Below, piece after piece: positions 7,774-13,988 of a stretch of DNA of 26,204 nt (position 1 is the first letter of the stretch; every line of letters starts with the position of its first letter). The DNA is from QHCA01 sp038237645. GTDB lineage: Bacteria; Actinomycetota; Actinomycetes; Mycobacteriales; QHCA01. The notes beneath the pieces were generated by a model. That model had not been told where the DNA came from, did not search any database, and worked only from the letters and a program-made list of their open reading frames with translations. The translations under genes and the position numbers were made by a program. The DNA is taken from contig JBBRYN010000049.1 in NCBI GenBank assembly GCA_038237645.1, positions 1 through 26,204 on the forward strand. The letters are read 5' to 3'.

Positions 7774-9201
7774 TCAGCCGACGGCCCCTTCCATCTGCAG
7801 CTCTATCAGGCGGTTGAGCTCGAGGGCGTATTCCATCGGCAGCTCGCGGGCAATCGGCTCCACGAATCCGCGGACCACCATCGCCATCGCCTCGTCCTCG
7901 GTCATGCCACGGCTCATCAGGTAGAACAGCTGGTCCTCGCCGATCTTGGACACGGTCGCCTCGTGACCCATCGACACGTCGTCCTCGCGGACGTCGACGT
8001 ACGGATAGGTGTCGGAGCGGCTGATCTGATCGACCAGCAGCGCGTCGCACTTCACCGTCGAACGCGAGCCGTGCGCGCCCTCCTGGATCTGCACCAGGCC
8101 GCGGTAGGACGTCCGGCCGCCGCCGCGAGCCACCGACTTGGACACGATGGTCGAGGAGGTGTTGGGCGCGCAGTGCACCATCTTGGCGCCGGCGTCCTGG
8201 TGCTGGCCGTTGCCGGCGAAGGCGATGGAGAGCACCTCGCCCTTGGCGTGCTCGCCCATCAGCCAGACCGAGGGGTATTTCATCGTCACCTTGGAGCCGA
8301 TGTTGCCGTCGATCCACTCCATCGTCGCGCCCTCCTCGGCGATGGCGCGCTTGGTGACCAGGTTGTAGACGTTGTTCGACCAGTTCTGGATGGTCGTGTA
8401 ACGGCAGCGGGCGTTCTTCTTCACGATGATCTCGACCACCGCCGAGTGCAGCGAGTCGCTGGAGTAGATCGGCGCCGTGCAGCCCTCGACATAGTGCACA
8501 TAGGCCCCCTCGTCGACGATGATCAGCGTCCGCTCGAACTGCCCCATGTTTTCGGTGTTGATCCGGAAGTACGCCTGCAGCGGGATCTCGACGTTGACAC
8601 CCGGCGGCACGTAGATGAACGACCCGCCGGACCACACGGCGGTGTTCAGGGCGGCGAACTTGTTGTCGCCGACCGGGATCACGGTGCCGAAGTACTGCCG
8701 GAACAGCTCCGGCTGCTCACGCAGGGCGGTGTCGGTGTCGAGGAACAGCACGCCCTGCTCCTCGAGATCCTCGCGGATCTGGTGGTAAACCACCTCTGAC
8801 TCATACTGCGCCGCCACACCGGAGACCAGCCGCTGCTTCTCGGCCTCGGGGATCCCGAGCCTGTCGTAGGTGTTCTTGATGTCGGCCGGCAGGTCGTCCC
8901 AGGTCGCCGCCTGTTTCTCGGTGGACCGGACGAAGTACTTGATGTTGTCGAAGTCGATCCCGGACAGGTCGGATCCCCAGGTGGGCATCGGCTTCTTGCC
9001 GAACAGCTTCAGCCCCTTGAGCCGGCGCTGCAGCATCCAGTCGGGCTCGCTCTTCTTGGCCGAGATGTCGCGGACGACCTCCTCGGACAGGCCGCGCTTG
9101 GCGGCCGTGCCTGCGACATCGGAGTCGGCCCAGCCGAACTTGTAGCTCGACAGCACCGCGATCTGCTCCTCTTGGGTGAGGATCTCGGGCTTGACGGTCA
9201 T
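7774..9201 (-). CDS. sufB: SufB scaffold subunit
   Basis: This 475-residue core subunit of the SufBC2D Fe-S assembly complex has the family's normal length. Conserved features are E-G-C-T-A-P with C241, T-V-K-C-D-A-L-L-V with C385 (equivalent to the sulfur-accepting Cys405 of E. coli SufB by motif), M-G-H-E-A-T (411-416) with E414, and D-Q-L-F-Y-L-M-S-R-G (423-432). No intein interrupts the E-G-C-T-A-P site, unlike M. tuberculosis SufB. ATG 9201 overlaps the sufR stop (ATGA), and AAGGA lies about eight bases upstream. The frame stays open to 9384, but that part lies inside sufR and is not coding. Confidence 0.97.
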   Translation of the reverse strand: MTVKPEILTQEEQIAVLSSYKFGWADSDVAGTAAKRGLSEEVVRDISAKKSEPDWMLQRRLKGLKLFGKKPMPTWGSDLSGIDFDNIKYFVRSTEKQAATWDDLPADIKNTYDRLGIPEAEKQRLVSGVAAQYESEVVYHQIREDLEEQGVLFLDTDTALREQPELFRQYFGTVIPVGDNKFAALNTAVWSGGSFIYVPPGVNVEIPLQAYFRINTENMGQFERTLIIVDEGAYVHYVEGCTAPIYSSDSLHSAVVEIIVKKNARCRYTTIQNWSNNVYNLVTKRAIAEEGATMEWIDGNIGSKVTMKYPSVWLMGEHAKGEVLSIAFAGNGQHQDAGAKMVHCAPNTSSTIVSKSVARGGGRTSYRGLVQIQEGAHGSRSTVKCDALLVDQISRSDTYPYVDVREDDVSMGHEATVSKIGEDQLFYLMSRGMTEDEAMAMVVRGFVEPIARELPMEYALELNRLIELQMEGAVG

Positions 9202-9890
9202 GAAGGGGTCCTTGCGACGAGGGATTGGGCGGGGATGTGGGTGGTGCAGACGCCGTCGCCGTGGGCGATCGTGGCGAGGCGCTGGACGTGGGTGCCGAGC
9301 AGGCGGGAAATCACCCGGGTCTCGGCCTCGCACAGCTGGGGGAACTCGGTGGCCACGTGCGCCACCGGGCAATGATGCTGGCACAACTGACCGCCGGAGG
9401 CGATCGCCGAGGCGCTGGCGGCATAACCCTCCCGGGACAGAGCCGCGGCCAGGGCGTCGGCCCGGGCAGACGGGTCGGCACCGACCTCGGCCATGGCTTC
9501 CCGGCAGCGGTCCTCCAGCGCCGAGACGCGCTCGGCGGCGAACCGCTCGACGGCTTCGACGCCGCCGTGCGCCGCCATGTGCCGCAGTGCTGCGGCAGCC
9601 AGGTCGTCGTAGGTGTGCGGGAACGTGTCACGGCCGGCGTCGGTGAGTGAGAAGACCCGGGCCGGACGGCCCCGGCCGCGGCGGCCATTGATCCGCTGTT
9701 CGCGACTCTGCACCTCGCCGTGGGCCACCAAGGCGTCGAGGTGACGGCGCACGGCCGCCTGGGTGACGGCCAACCGGCCGGACAACTCGGCGGCGGTCGC
9801 CGCGCCCTCTTCGAGCAGCACCCGCACGACGCGGTCGCGGGTGCGGACGTCGAGCGTCCGCTCACCGCCCGAACGCATCAGGGTTTTCAC
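9198..9890 (-). CDS. sufR: SufR-type Fe-S-sensing transcriptional regulator
   Basis: This is a 230-residue ArsR/DeoR-like winged-helix protein heading the SUF operon. The helix-turn-helix spans about 17-60 (T-A-A-E-L-S-G-R-L-A-V-T-Q-A-A-V-R-R-H-L). A basic wing, R-I-N-G-R-R-G-R-G-R-P, lies at 66-76. The C-terminal cluster-binding part carries C170-x3-C174-x12-C187 and C215, as in actinobacterial SufR proteins (Rv1460 type), which repress the operon when holding a cluster. The GTG at 9890 is chosen because a -10-like element lies six bases upstream, so the message would start on it (leaderless). ATG 9878 (226 residues) is the alternative and has no clear ribosome site either. Its stop overlaps sufB by four bases. 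Confidence 0.92.
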   Translation of the reverse strand: MKTLMRSGGERTLDVRTRDRVVRVLLEEGAATAAELSGRLAVTQAAVRRHLDALVAHGEVQSREQRINGRRGRGRPARVFSLTDAGRDTFPHTYDDLAAAALRHMAAHGGVEAVERFAAERVSALEDRCREAMAEVGADPSARADALAAALSREGYAASASAIASGGQLCQHHCPVAHVATEFPQLCEAETRVISRLLGTHVQRLATIAHGDGVCTTHIPAQSLVARTPS

Positions 9891-9902
9891 AACATCATTG
9901 TG
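9888..9902. promoter_or_regulatory. Candidate SufR operator
   Basis: CACAA-N5-TTGTG, a perfect five-base inverted repeat, overlaps both the -10 element and the first codon of sufR. This is the expected geometry for an autorepressor, and it lies in the only intergenic gap next to the SUF operon. The arm/spacer layout resembles SufR sites described for mycobacteria as I remember them. Binding here is inference. Confidence 0.5.
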
Positions 9903-9925
9903 TCGTATTTCGACGACCTCGACAA
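9891..9925 (-). promoter_or_regulatory. Promoter of the SUF operon
   Basis: On the minus strand TTGTCG (9925-9920) is followed after exactly 17 bases by CACAAT (9902-9897). Six further bases then lead to the GTG of sufR at 9890. The spacing suits a sigma-70-type promoter with transcription starting on the GTG, giving a leaderless message. Each hexamer matches consensus at four of six positions. Confidence 0.5.
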
Positions 9926-9955
9926 CCACCGTCCCACGGCTGTGGTCGGGCCACC

Positions 9956-9961
9956 TACGAT
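9956..9961 (+). promoter_or_regulatory. -10 element of ctaA, probable leaderless start
   Basis: TACGAT is separated by six bases from the GTG of ctaA at 9968, placing the likely transcription start on the first base of the codon. No ribosome site is visible and no good -35 is seen, as is common for leaderless actinobacterial genes. Confidence 0.5.
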
Positions 9962-9967
9962 CGACGG

Positions 9968-10909
9968 GTGGCCGCGCTCCCCCGCCCCTCTGCCGCCGCC
10001 CTGACCCGGGTCTGCCTCGCCGCGCTGGTTGCCAACATGGGCATCGTGCTCACCGGTGCGCTGGTCCGCCTGACCGGTTCGGGCCTCGGTTGCCCGACAT
10101 GGCCGAGATGCACCGGTTCGAGCTATGTGAACACGCCTGAGTACGGCGTGCACGGAGTCATCGAGTTCGGCAATCGGACCCTGACCTTCGTCCTCGGGGT
10201 CGTGGTGATCACCTGCATCGTCGCCACGATGCTGCACCGGCAACGCCGACGCGACCTGGTCCGGCTGTCGTGGGCGCTGCTGGCCGGGATCGCCGGGCAG
10301 GCGGTGCTCGGCGGCATCACCGTGCGCACGCACCTCAACCCGTGGACGGTCGCGGCGCACTTCCTGCTCTCGATGGTGCTGGTCGCGGCTGCCGCGGCCC
10401 TGCACCTACGGTCGAGGGAAGCCGGCCGACCCGATGCGGACGTCCCGCCTGGGGTGCGCCGCATCGGGCTGCTCGTGACCGGGCTCACCGCCGTCGTGCT
10501 CGTCCTCGGGACGGTGGTGACCGGCACCGGCCCGCATGCCGGGGACCGGGCGGCCGCGCGGACCGGATTCGACCCGGTCACCGTCACCCGCCTGCACGCC
10601 GCCGCGGTGCTGCTGCTCGTCGGCCTGACGATCGCCTCCGTGGTGGCGCTGCGCCGCGCCCGGGGCCCCCGCCGGTCACGGCGCACAGCCGTGATACTGC
10701 TGGCCCTTGAGCTCGGGCAGGGTGCCGTCGGCTATCTGCAGTACGTCGATGGCGTGCCGGTGGTGCTGGTCGGCCTGCATGTCGCCGGTGCCTGCCTCGT
10801 GTGGCTGGCCGCCGTCCGGCTCGCGCTCGTGCTGAGCGCGCGGCCGGCCAAGGCAACGGCCGAACAGGTAGCGATCAGGGCCCCAGCCTCGGCTGCAGGA
10901 GCGACATGA
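9968..10909 (+). CDS. ctaA: Heme A synthase (CtaA/Cox15)
   Basis: This 313-residue eight-helix membrane protein oxidises heme O to heme A for cytochrome c oxidase. The N-terminal half holds L-G-C-P-T-W-P-R-C (C42, C48), the cysteine pair in the first outside loop of CtaA proteins, and H62 and H131. The C-terminal half has V-T-G-T-G-P-H-A-G-D (184-193), then H210 and H271, the heme-ligand positions of the second four-helix bundle. The GTG start is leaderless in appearance. It is divergent from sufR with 77 bases between them, so the two promoters are close enough to interfere. The 3' end overlaps the convergent protease gene by 35 bases. Confidence 0.95.
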   Translation: MAALPRPSAAALTRVCLAALVANMGIVLTGALVRLTGSGLGCPTWPRCTGSSYVNTPEYGVHGVIEFGNRTLTFVLGVVVITCIVATMLHRQRRRDLVRLSWALLAGIAGQAVLGGITVRTHLNPWTVAAHFLLSMVLVAAAAALHLRSREAGRPDADVPPGVRRIGLLVTGLTAVVLVLGTVVTGTGPHAGDRAAARTGFDPVTVTRLHAAAVLLLVGLTIASVVALRRARGPRRSRRTAVILLALELGQGAVGYLQYVDGVPVVLVGLHVAGACLVWLAAVRLALVLSARPAKATAEQVAIRAPASAAGAT

Positions 10910-12041
10910 ACCCGTTGCGCGCGGCCAGCAGCGACCGGAGGAGCTCCTGCTGGCGGGAGATGAAGGTAGCCGGATCCAGCTGCCGGCGCTCGGCGCGGTC
11001 GTGCAGGAGTGCCAGCTCGGTGGCGGCCACCTGGTAGTCGCGCATGGCCCGCGCCGCAGCCCCGCCGCCACGGGCGCGCACGAAGGCGCGCGCCCGACGG
11101 CGCAGGCGGCCAGACATCAGCATCATCGGATCGGCCGGACCGAGCCAGCCGGAGCGGGCATACACCGGCAGCACCTTGCTCAGCAACCCCTTGATCCGCC
11201 GCCGCTCCACCCAGGCGACCACGAGGATGCCGATGAACACCGGCAGCATGATGAAGAGGTAGACGACGATCACATGATGGCGTTCGGCAGCGGCATTCCA
11301 GGTGCCGTGCAGCAGCACAGCCACCAGCAGGCCGGCGGTCGGCGCCAGAATCCGGGCGGACCCCCTGCGGGCGATGGCCGCGTAGCCGAGACCGATGCCG
11401 GTCGCCGCGGTGAACAGGGGATGCAGGAACGGTGAGAACACACCGCGCAGCACGAACGTACCGATCAAGCCGGGCAACCCCCCGTGCAGAGCCGCCGCGG
11501 AGTAGTAGAGGACGTTTTCCGTCATGGCGAAGCCCAACGCGACGAGCCCCGCGTAGACGATGCCGTCGATGGGACCGTCGAGTTCGTGCCGCCGCGTCCG
11601 CAGCAGGCCCAGGATCACCGCACCCTTGACGCACTCCTCCACGATCGGGGCGCCGATGGAGGCGGACAGGAAATTGGCTGTCGAGGCATCGGTCAATTGA
11701 CGCAGGATCAGTGTGCCGCCGGTGTTGAGGACGAGGGCGATCAGTGCGGCCGCCGTCGCGCCCCAGAAGAAGGTGAGCACCATCAGCCTGCGCGGCTCGG
11801 GCTCGAACCGGTCGAGGACCAGCACGCCGGACACCAGCAGAGGCACCGGGATCAGCGCGAGGGTGAGGCCGAGGACGAAGGGCAGCGGCCCGCTGGTGAG
11901 CGCGATCACACCCAGCACGATCAGCCCGGCCAGCACGAAGCAGACGACCAGCAGCACGACCACCCACCGCTGTCGCGGTGGGGCCAGCGGCACGGACTGG
12001 GCCCGGGGCACCGGCGGCGGCCACCGCCCGCCGATACTCAT
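10875..12041 (-). CDS. PrsW-family intramembrane metalloprotease-like protein
   Basis: This is a 388-residue membrane protein with a Pro-rich cytosolic N-terminus (1-24) and about eight hydrophobic segments (26-280). The PrsW/CAAX-protease-like motifs are present: E-E-C-V-K with E135, E136 and K139; a G-F-A-M-T-E-N segment (170-176); F-L-H-P-L-F with H207; and H-G-T-W-N with H245. These supply the glutamate and histidine metal ligands of the family. A basic, helical tail of about 110 residues follows (280-388), longer than in B. subtilis PrsW, which cleaves an anti-sigma factor. No anti-sigma or sigma factor gene lies in this window, so the substrate is unknown. The ATG overlaps the ATP-grasp stop (ATGA). 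The 3' end overlaps convergent ctaA. Confidence 0.85.
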   Translation of the reverse strand: MSIGGRWPPPVPRAQSVPLAPPRQRWVVVLLVVCFVLAGLIVLGVIALTSGPLPFVLGLTLALIPVPLLVSGVLVLDRFEPEPRRLMVLTFFWGATAAALIALVLNTGGTLILRQLTDASTANFLSASIGAPIVEECVKGAVILGLLRTRRHELDGPIDGIVYAGLVALGFAMTENVLYYSAAALHGGLPGLIGTFVLRGVFSPFLHPLFTAATGIGLGYAAIARRGSARILAPTAGLLVAVLLHGTWNAAAERHHVIVVYLFIMLPVFIGILVVAWVERRRIKGLLSKVLPVYARSGWLGPADPMMLMSGRLRRRARAFVRARGGGAAARAMRDYQVAATELALLHDRAERRQLDPATFISRQQELLRSLLAARNGFMSLLQPRLGP

Positions 12042-12940
12042 CGACCTGGTGACGGCGAGCGCGTGGACCGGTGGCCGGCCGCATCCAGCACGATGGCATC
12101 GGCGAACCGGCCGGCCGCCTCCGGGGCGAGGCCCAGGAACAGCGACGGCTCCGTCAACTCCAGCTCCAGCAACACCGGCGAGCCGTCCGGCCCCGGCAGC
12201 AGGTCGACCCGGGCATAGAGCAGGCCGGCCGGGCCACCCGGCACCGCCTGCAGCACCTGCTCGGCCAGCGCGAGCTCGGCCGGCTCGGGTGACCGGGGCG
12301 TGATCGCTTCCGGGCGGTAGAGGCCGTCGACGCGCAGGTCGGGCCCGGTGAGCAGTGCAGCTTTGCGCGCACCGTGGCTGAACCTCCCGCCGAGGTGGAT
12401 CACCGCGGTCTCGCCCCGGTCGCTGACATCGGCCAGGAACGGCTGCACCATCACCGTGCGGCCCGTGCCCTGCAGGGCGGCGACATGCGCCCGAGCCAGC
12501 GCCTCGTCCGCACTGCCGTAGCGCGCGGCGTCGCGGCCACCGGCACCCACCGCGGGCTTGACGACGTAGTCGCCCTCGGTGGGCAGCACGGCCGGGTTGC
12601 CCGGCTCGACGAACCGGGTCGGGACCGTTGCAACGCCGGCGCGGGCCAGGTCGCGCAGGTAGCGCTTGTCGGTGTTCCACCGCACGACGTCCGCGGCATT
12701 GCGCAGGCGTGGAACCGCAGCCGCCCAGGCCAGGAACTCGTCGCGGCGCAGGACGTAGTCCCACGTCGCGCGGATGACCGCCACGTCGAACGCGGCCCAG
12801 TCCACGGCCGGGTCGTCCCAGGCGGGCAGCGCGACCTCGATGCCCCGCTCGGTCAGCGCAGCGACCAGGGCCGGCCCGTCATCGTCGAGATCGGGGAACT
12901 CGGCGCAGGTGACCAGTGCGACCAGGCCGGCGGCAACCAC
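12038..12940 (-). CDS. ATP-grasp family ligase, substrate unknown
   Basis: This 300-residue soluble protein of the ATP-grasp superfamily is nearest in style to glutathione-synthetase/RimK-like ligases. It starts with a Rossmann-like strand, L-V-T-C-A-E-F-P-D-L-D-D-D. Then come R-A-T-W-D-Y (57-62) and W-N-T-D-K-R-Y-L (88-95). Nucleotide-binding Y-V-V-K-P-A-V-G-A-G-G-R (125-136) and M-V-Q-P-F-L (164-169) follow. Metal-binding residues lie in A-R-V-D-L-L (243-248) and L-E-L-E-L-T-E-P-S-L-F (258-268). Such enzymes join a carboxylate to an amine or thiol through an acyl-phosphate; the substrate cannot be read from the sequence. GTG 12940 lies four bases after the ctaB stop. No better in-frame start exists before the first strand. 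It overlaps the next gene by four bases. Confidence 0.85.
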   Translation of the reverse strand: MVAAGLVALVTCAEFPDLDDDGPALVAALTERGIEVALPAWDDPAVDWAAFDVAVIRATWDYVLRRDEFLAWAAAVPRLRNAADVVRWNTDKRYLRDLARAGVATVPTRFVEPGNPAVLPTEGDYVVKPAVGAGGRDAARYGSADEALARAHVAALQGTGRTVMVQPFLADVSDRGETAVIHLGGRFSHGARKAALLTGPDLRVDGLYRPEAITPRSPEPAELALAEQVLQAVPGGPAGLLYARVDLLPGPDGSPVLLELELTEPSLFLGLAPEAAGRFADAIVLDAAGHRSTRSPSPGR

Positions 12941-12944
12941 CGGA

Positions 12945-13877
12945 TCAGCCGAGCAGGGCGTCGACCGCGACAGCGCAGAAGAGCAGGGCCAGGTACGTGT
13001 TGGACAGGTGGAACAGCCGCATCGGCCGCACCGCACGCCCAGCGCGCACACCGGCATGCATCCGGTGCACCTCGGCCAGGAACATCGCCCCGAGCAGCAC
13101 GGCCGGCACGCCGTAGACGGCCGTCGTCGCCACCGGCCACAGCAGCAGCGAGACGGCCACCATCGCCCAGGCGTAGCCGAGCATGCGGCGCACGACGACC
13201 ACCGGCGCGGCCACCACCGGCAGCATCGGCACGCCGGCGGCGGCGTAGTCGTCGCGGTAGCGCAGGCCCAGCGCCCAGAAGTGCGGCGGGGTCCAGAGGA
13301 AGATGACCCCGAACAGCACCGCCGCGGCCCAGGACAGCCCGCCGGTGACGGCGCTGGTCCCGATGAGCACCGGCATGCATCCCGCGGCCCCTCCCCACAC
13401 GATGTTCGACGGGGTGCGCCGCTTGAGACCGATGGTGTAGACGAAGACGTAGAACAGGATCGCCGCCACCGCCAGCGCGGCCGAGAGCAGATTGGTGGTC
13501 AGCGCCAACTCGGCCGTGGCCAGAACGCCCAGGGCGACACCGAAGATCAGGGCGGCCCGCGGGGTGATCGTGTGCCGGGCCAGGGCGCGCCGCCGCGTCC
13601 GCCGCATCACCGCGTCGATGTCGCGGTCGACGTAGCAGTTCAGGGCGTTGGCGCTGCCGGCCGCCAGCGATCCGCCGACCAGCGTGGCGAGCAGCAACCG
13701 CAGCGGTGGCATCCCCCGCGCGGCAAGCATCATCGTCGGCACCGTGGTGACCAGCAACAACTCGATGATCCGCGGCTTGGTGAGTGAGATGTAGGCCCGC
13801 AGCACATCCAGCCGCCGCTGCCCTCGCCGTACAGGCACCGCGCCAGCGAGGGTGGGTGATGGGGCGAGCGCGGTCAC
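12945..13877 (-). CDS. ctaB: Protoheme IX farnesyltransferase (heme O synthase, CtaB)
   Basis: This is a 310-residue UbiA-family membrane prenyltransferase with about nine helices. It adds a farnesyl group to heme B, making heme O, the substrate of CtaA. The first Asp-rich motif is N-C-Y-V-D-R-D-I-D-x3-R-R-T (80-94). The second catalytic loop contains Y-T-I-G-L-K-R-R-T-P-S-N-I-V-W-G-G. W-T-P-P-H-F-W-A-L is a further family signature. The GTG start is preceded at six bases by TAGCAT (13889-13884 on the minus strand), suggesting a leaderless message. It is divergent from tkt, a pairing conserved in many actinobacteria, and leads a compact three-gene group with the ATP-grasp and PrsW-like genes. 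Confidence 0.96.
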   Translation of the reverse strand: MTALAPSPTLAGAVPVRRGQRRLDVLRAYISLTKPRIIELLLVTTVPTMMLAARGMPPLRLLLATLVGGSLAAGSANALNCYVDRDIDAVMRRTRRRALARHTITPRAALIFGVALGVLATAELALTTNLLSAALAVAAILFYVFVYTIGLKRRTPSNIVWGGAAGCMPVLIGTSAVTGGLSWAAAVLFGVIFLWTPPHFWALGLRYRDDYAAAGVPMLPVVAAPVVVVRRMLGYAWAMVAVSLLLWPVATTAVYGVPAVLLGAMFLAEVHRMHAGVRAGRAVRPMRLFHLSNTYLALLFCAVAVDALLG

Positions 13878-13988
13878 CCGACCATGCTAGCCGCGCCACT
13901 CGTTCGAGATCCGTCGGCCTGGGTAGGGTCGGGTACGACGCTCGACGACACCGTCAGCCCCCGGATCCCGGCAGAGGAGCGCCCGCCA
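13878..13988. promoter_or_regulatory. Divergent ctaB / tkt promoter region
   Basis: This 111-base gap must carry both promoters. For ctaB, TAGCAT (minus strand, 13889-13884) is six bases from the GTG. For tkt, plausible -10-like hexamers are TAGGGT (13923-13928) and TACGAC shortly after. GAGGAG (13974-13979) is nine bases before the tkt GTG, so tkt has an ordinary leader. No convincing -35 boxes were found. Confidence 0.45.

Noticed and set aside
6479..8635. SufD extended to 718 residues
   Set aside because: The extra N-terminal part reads out of frame through sufB and has shadow-like Arg/Gly/Asp composition. ATG 7771 directly after the sufB stop is the real start.
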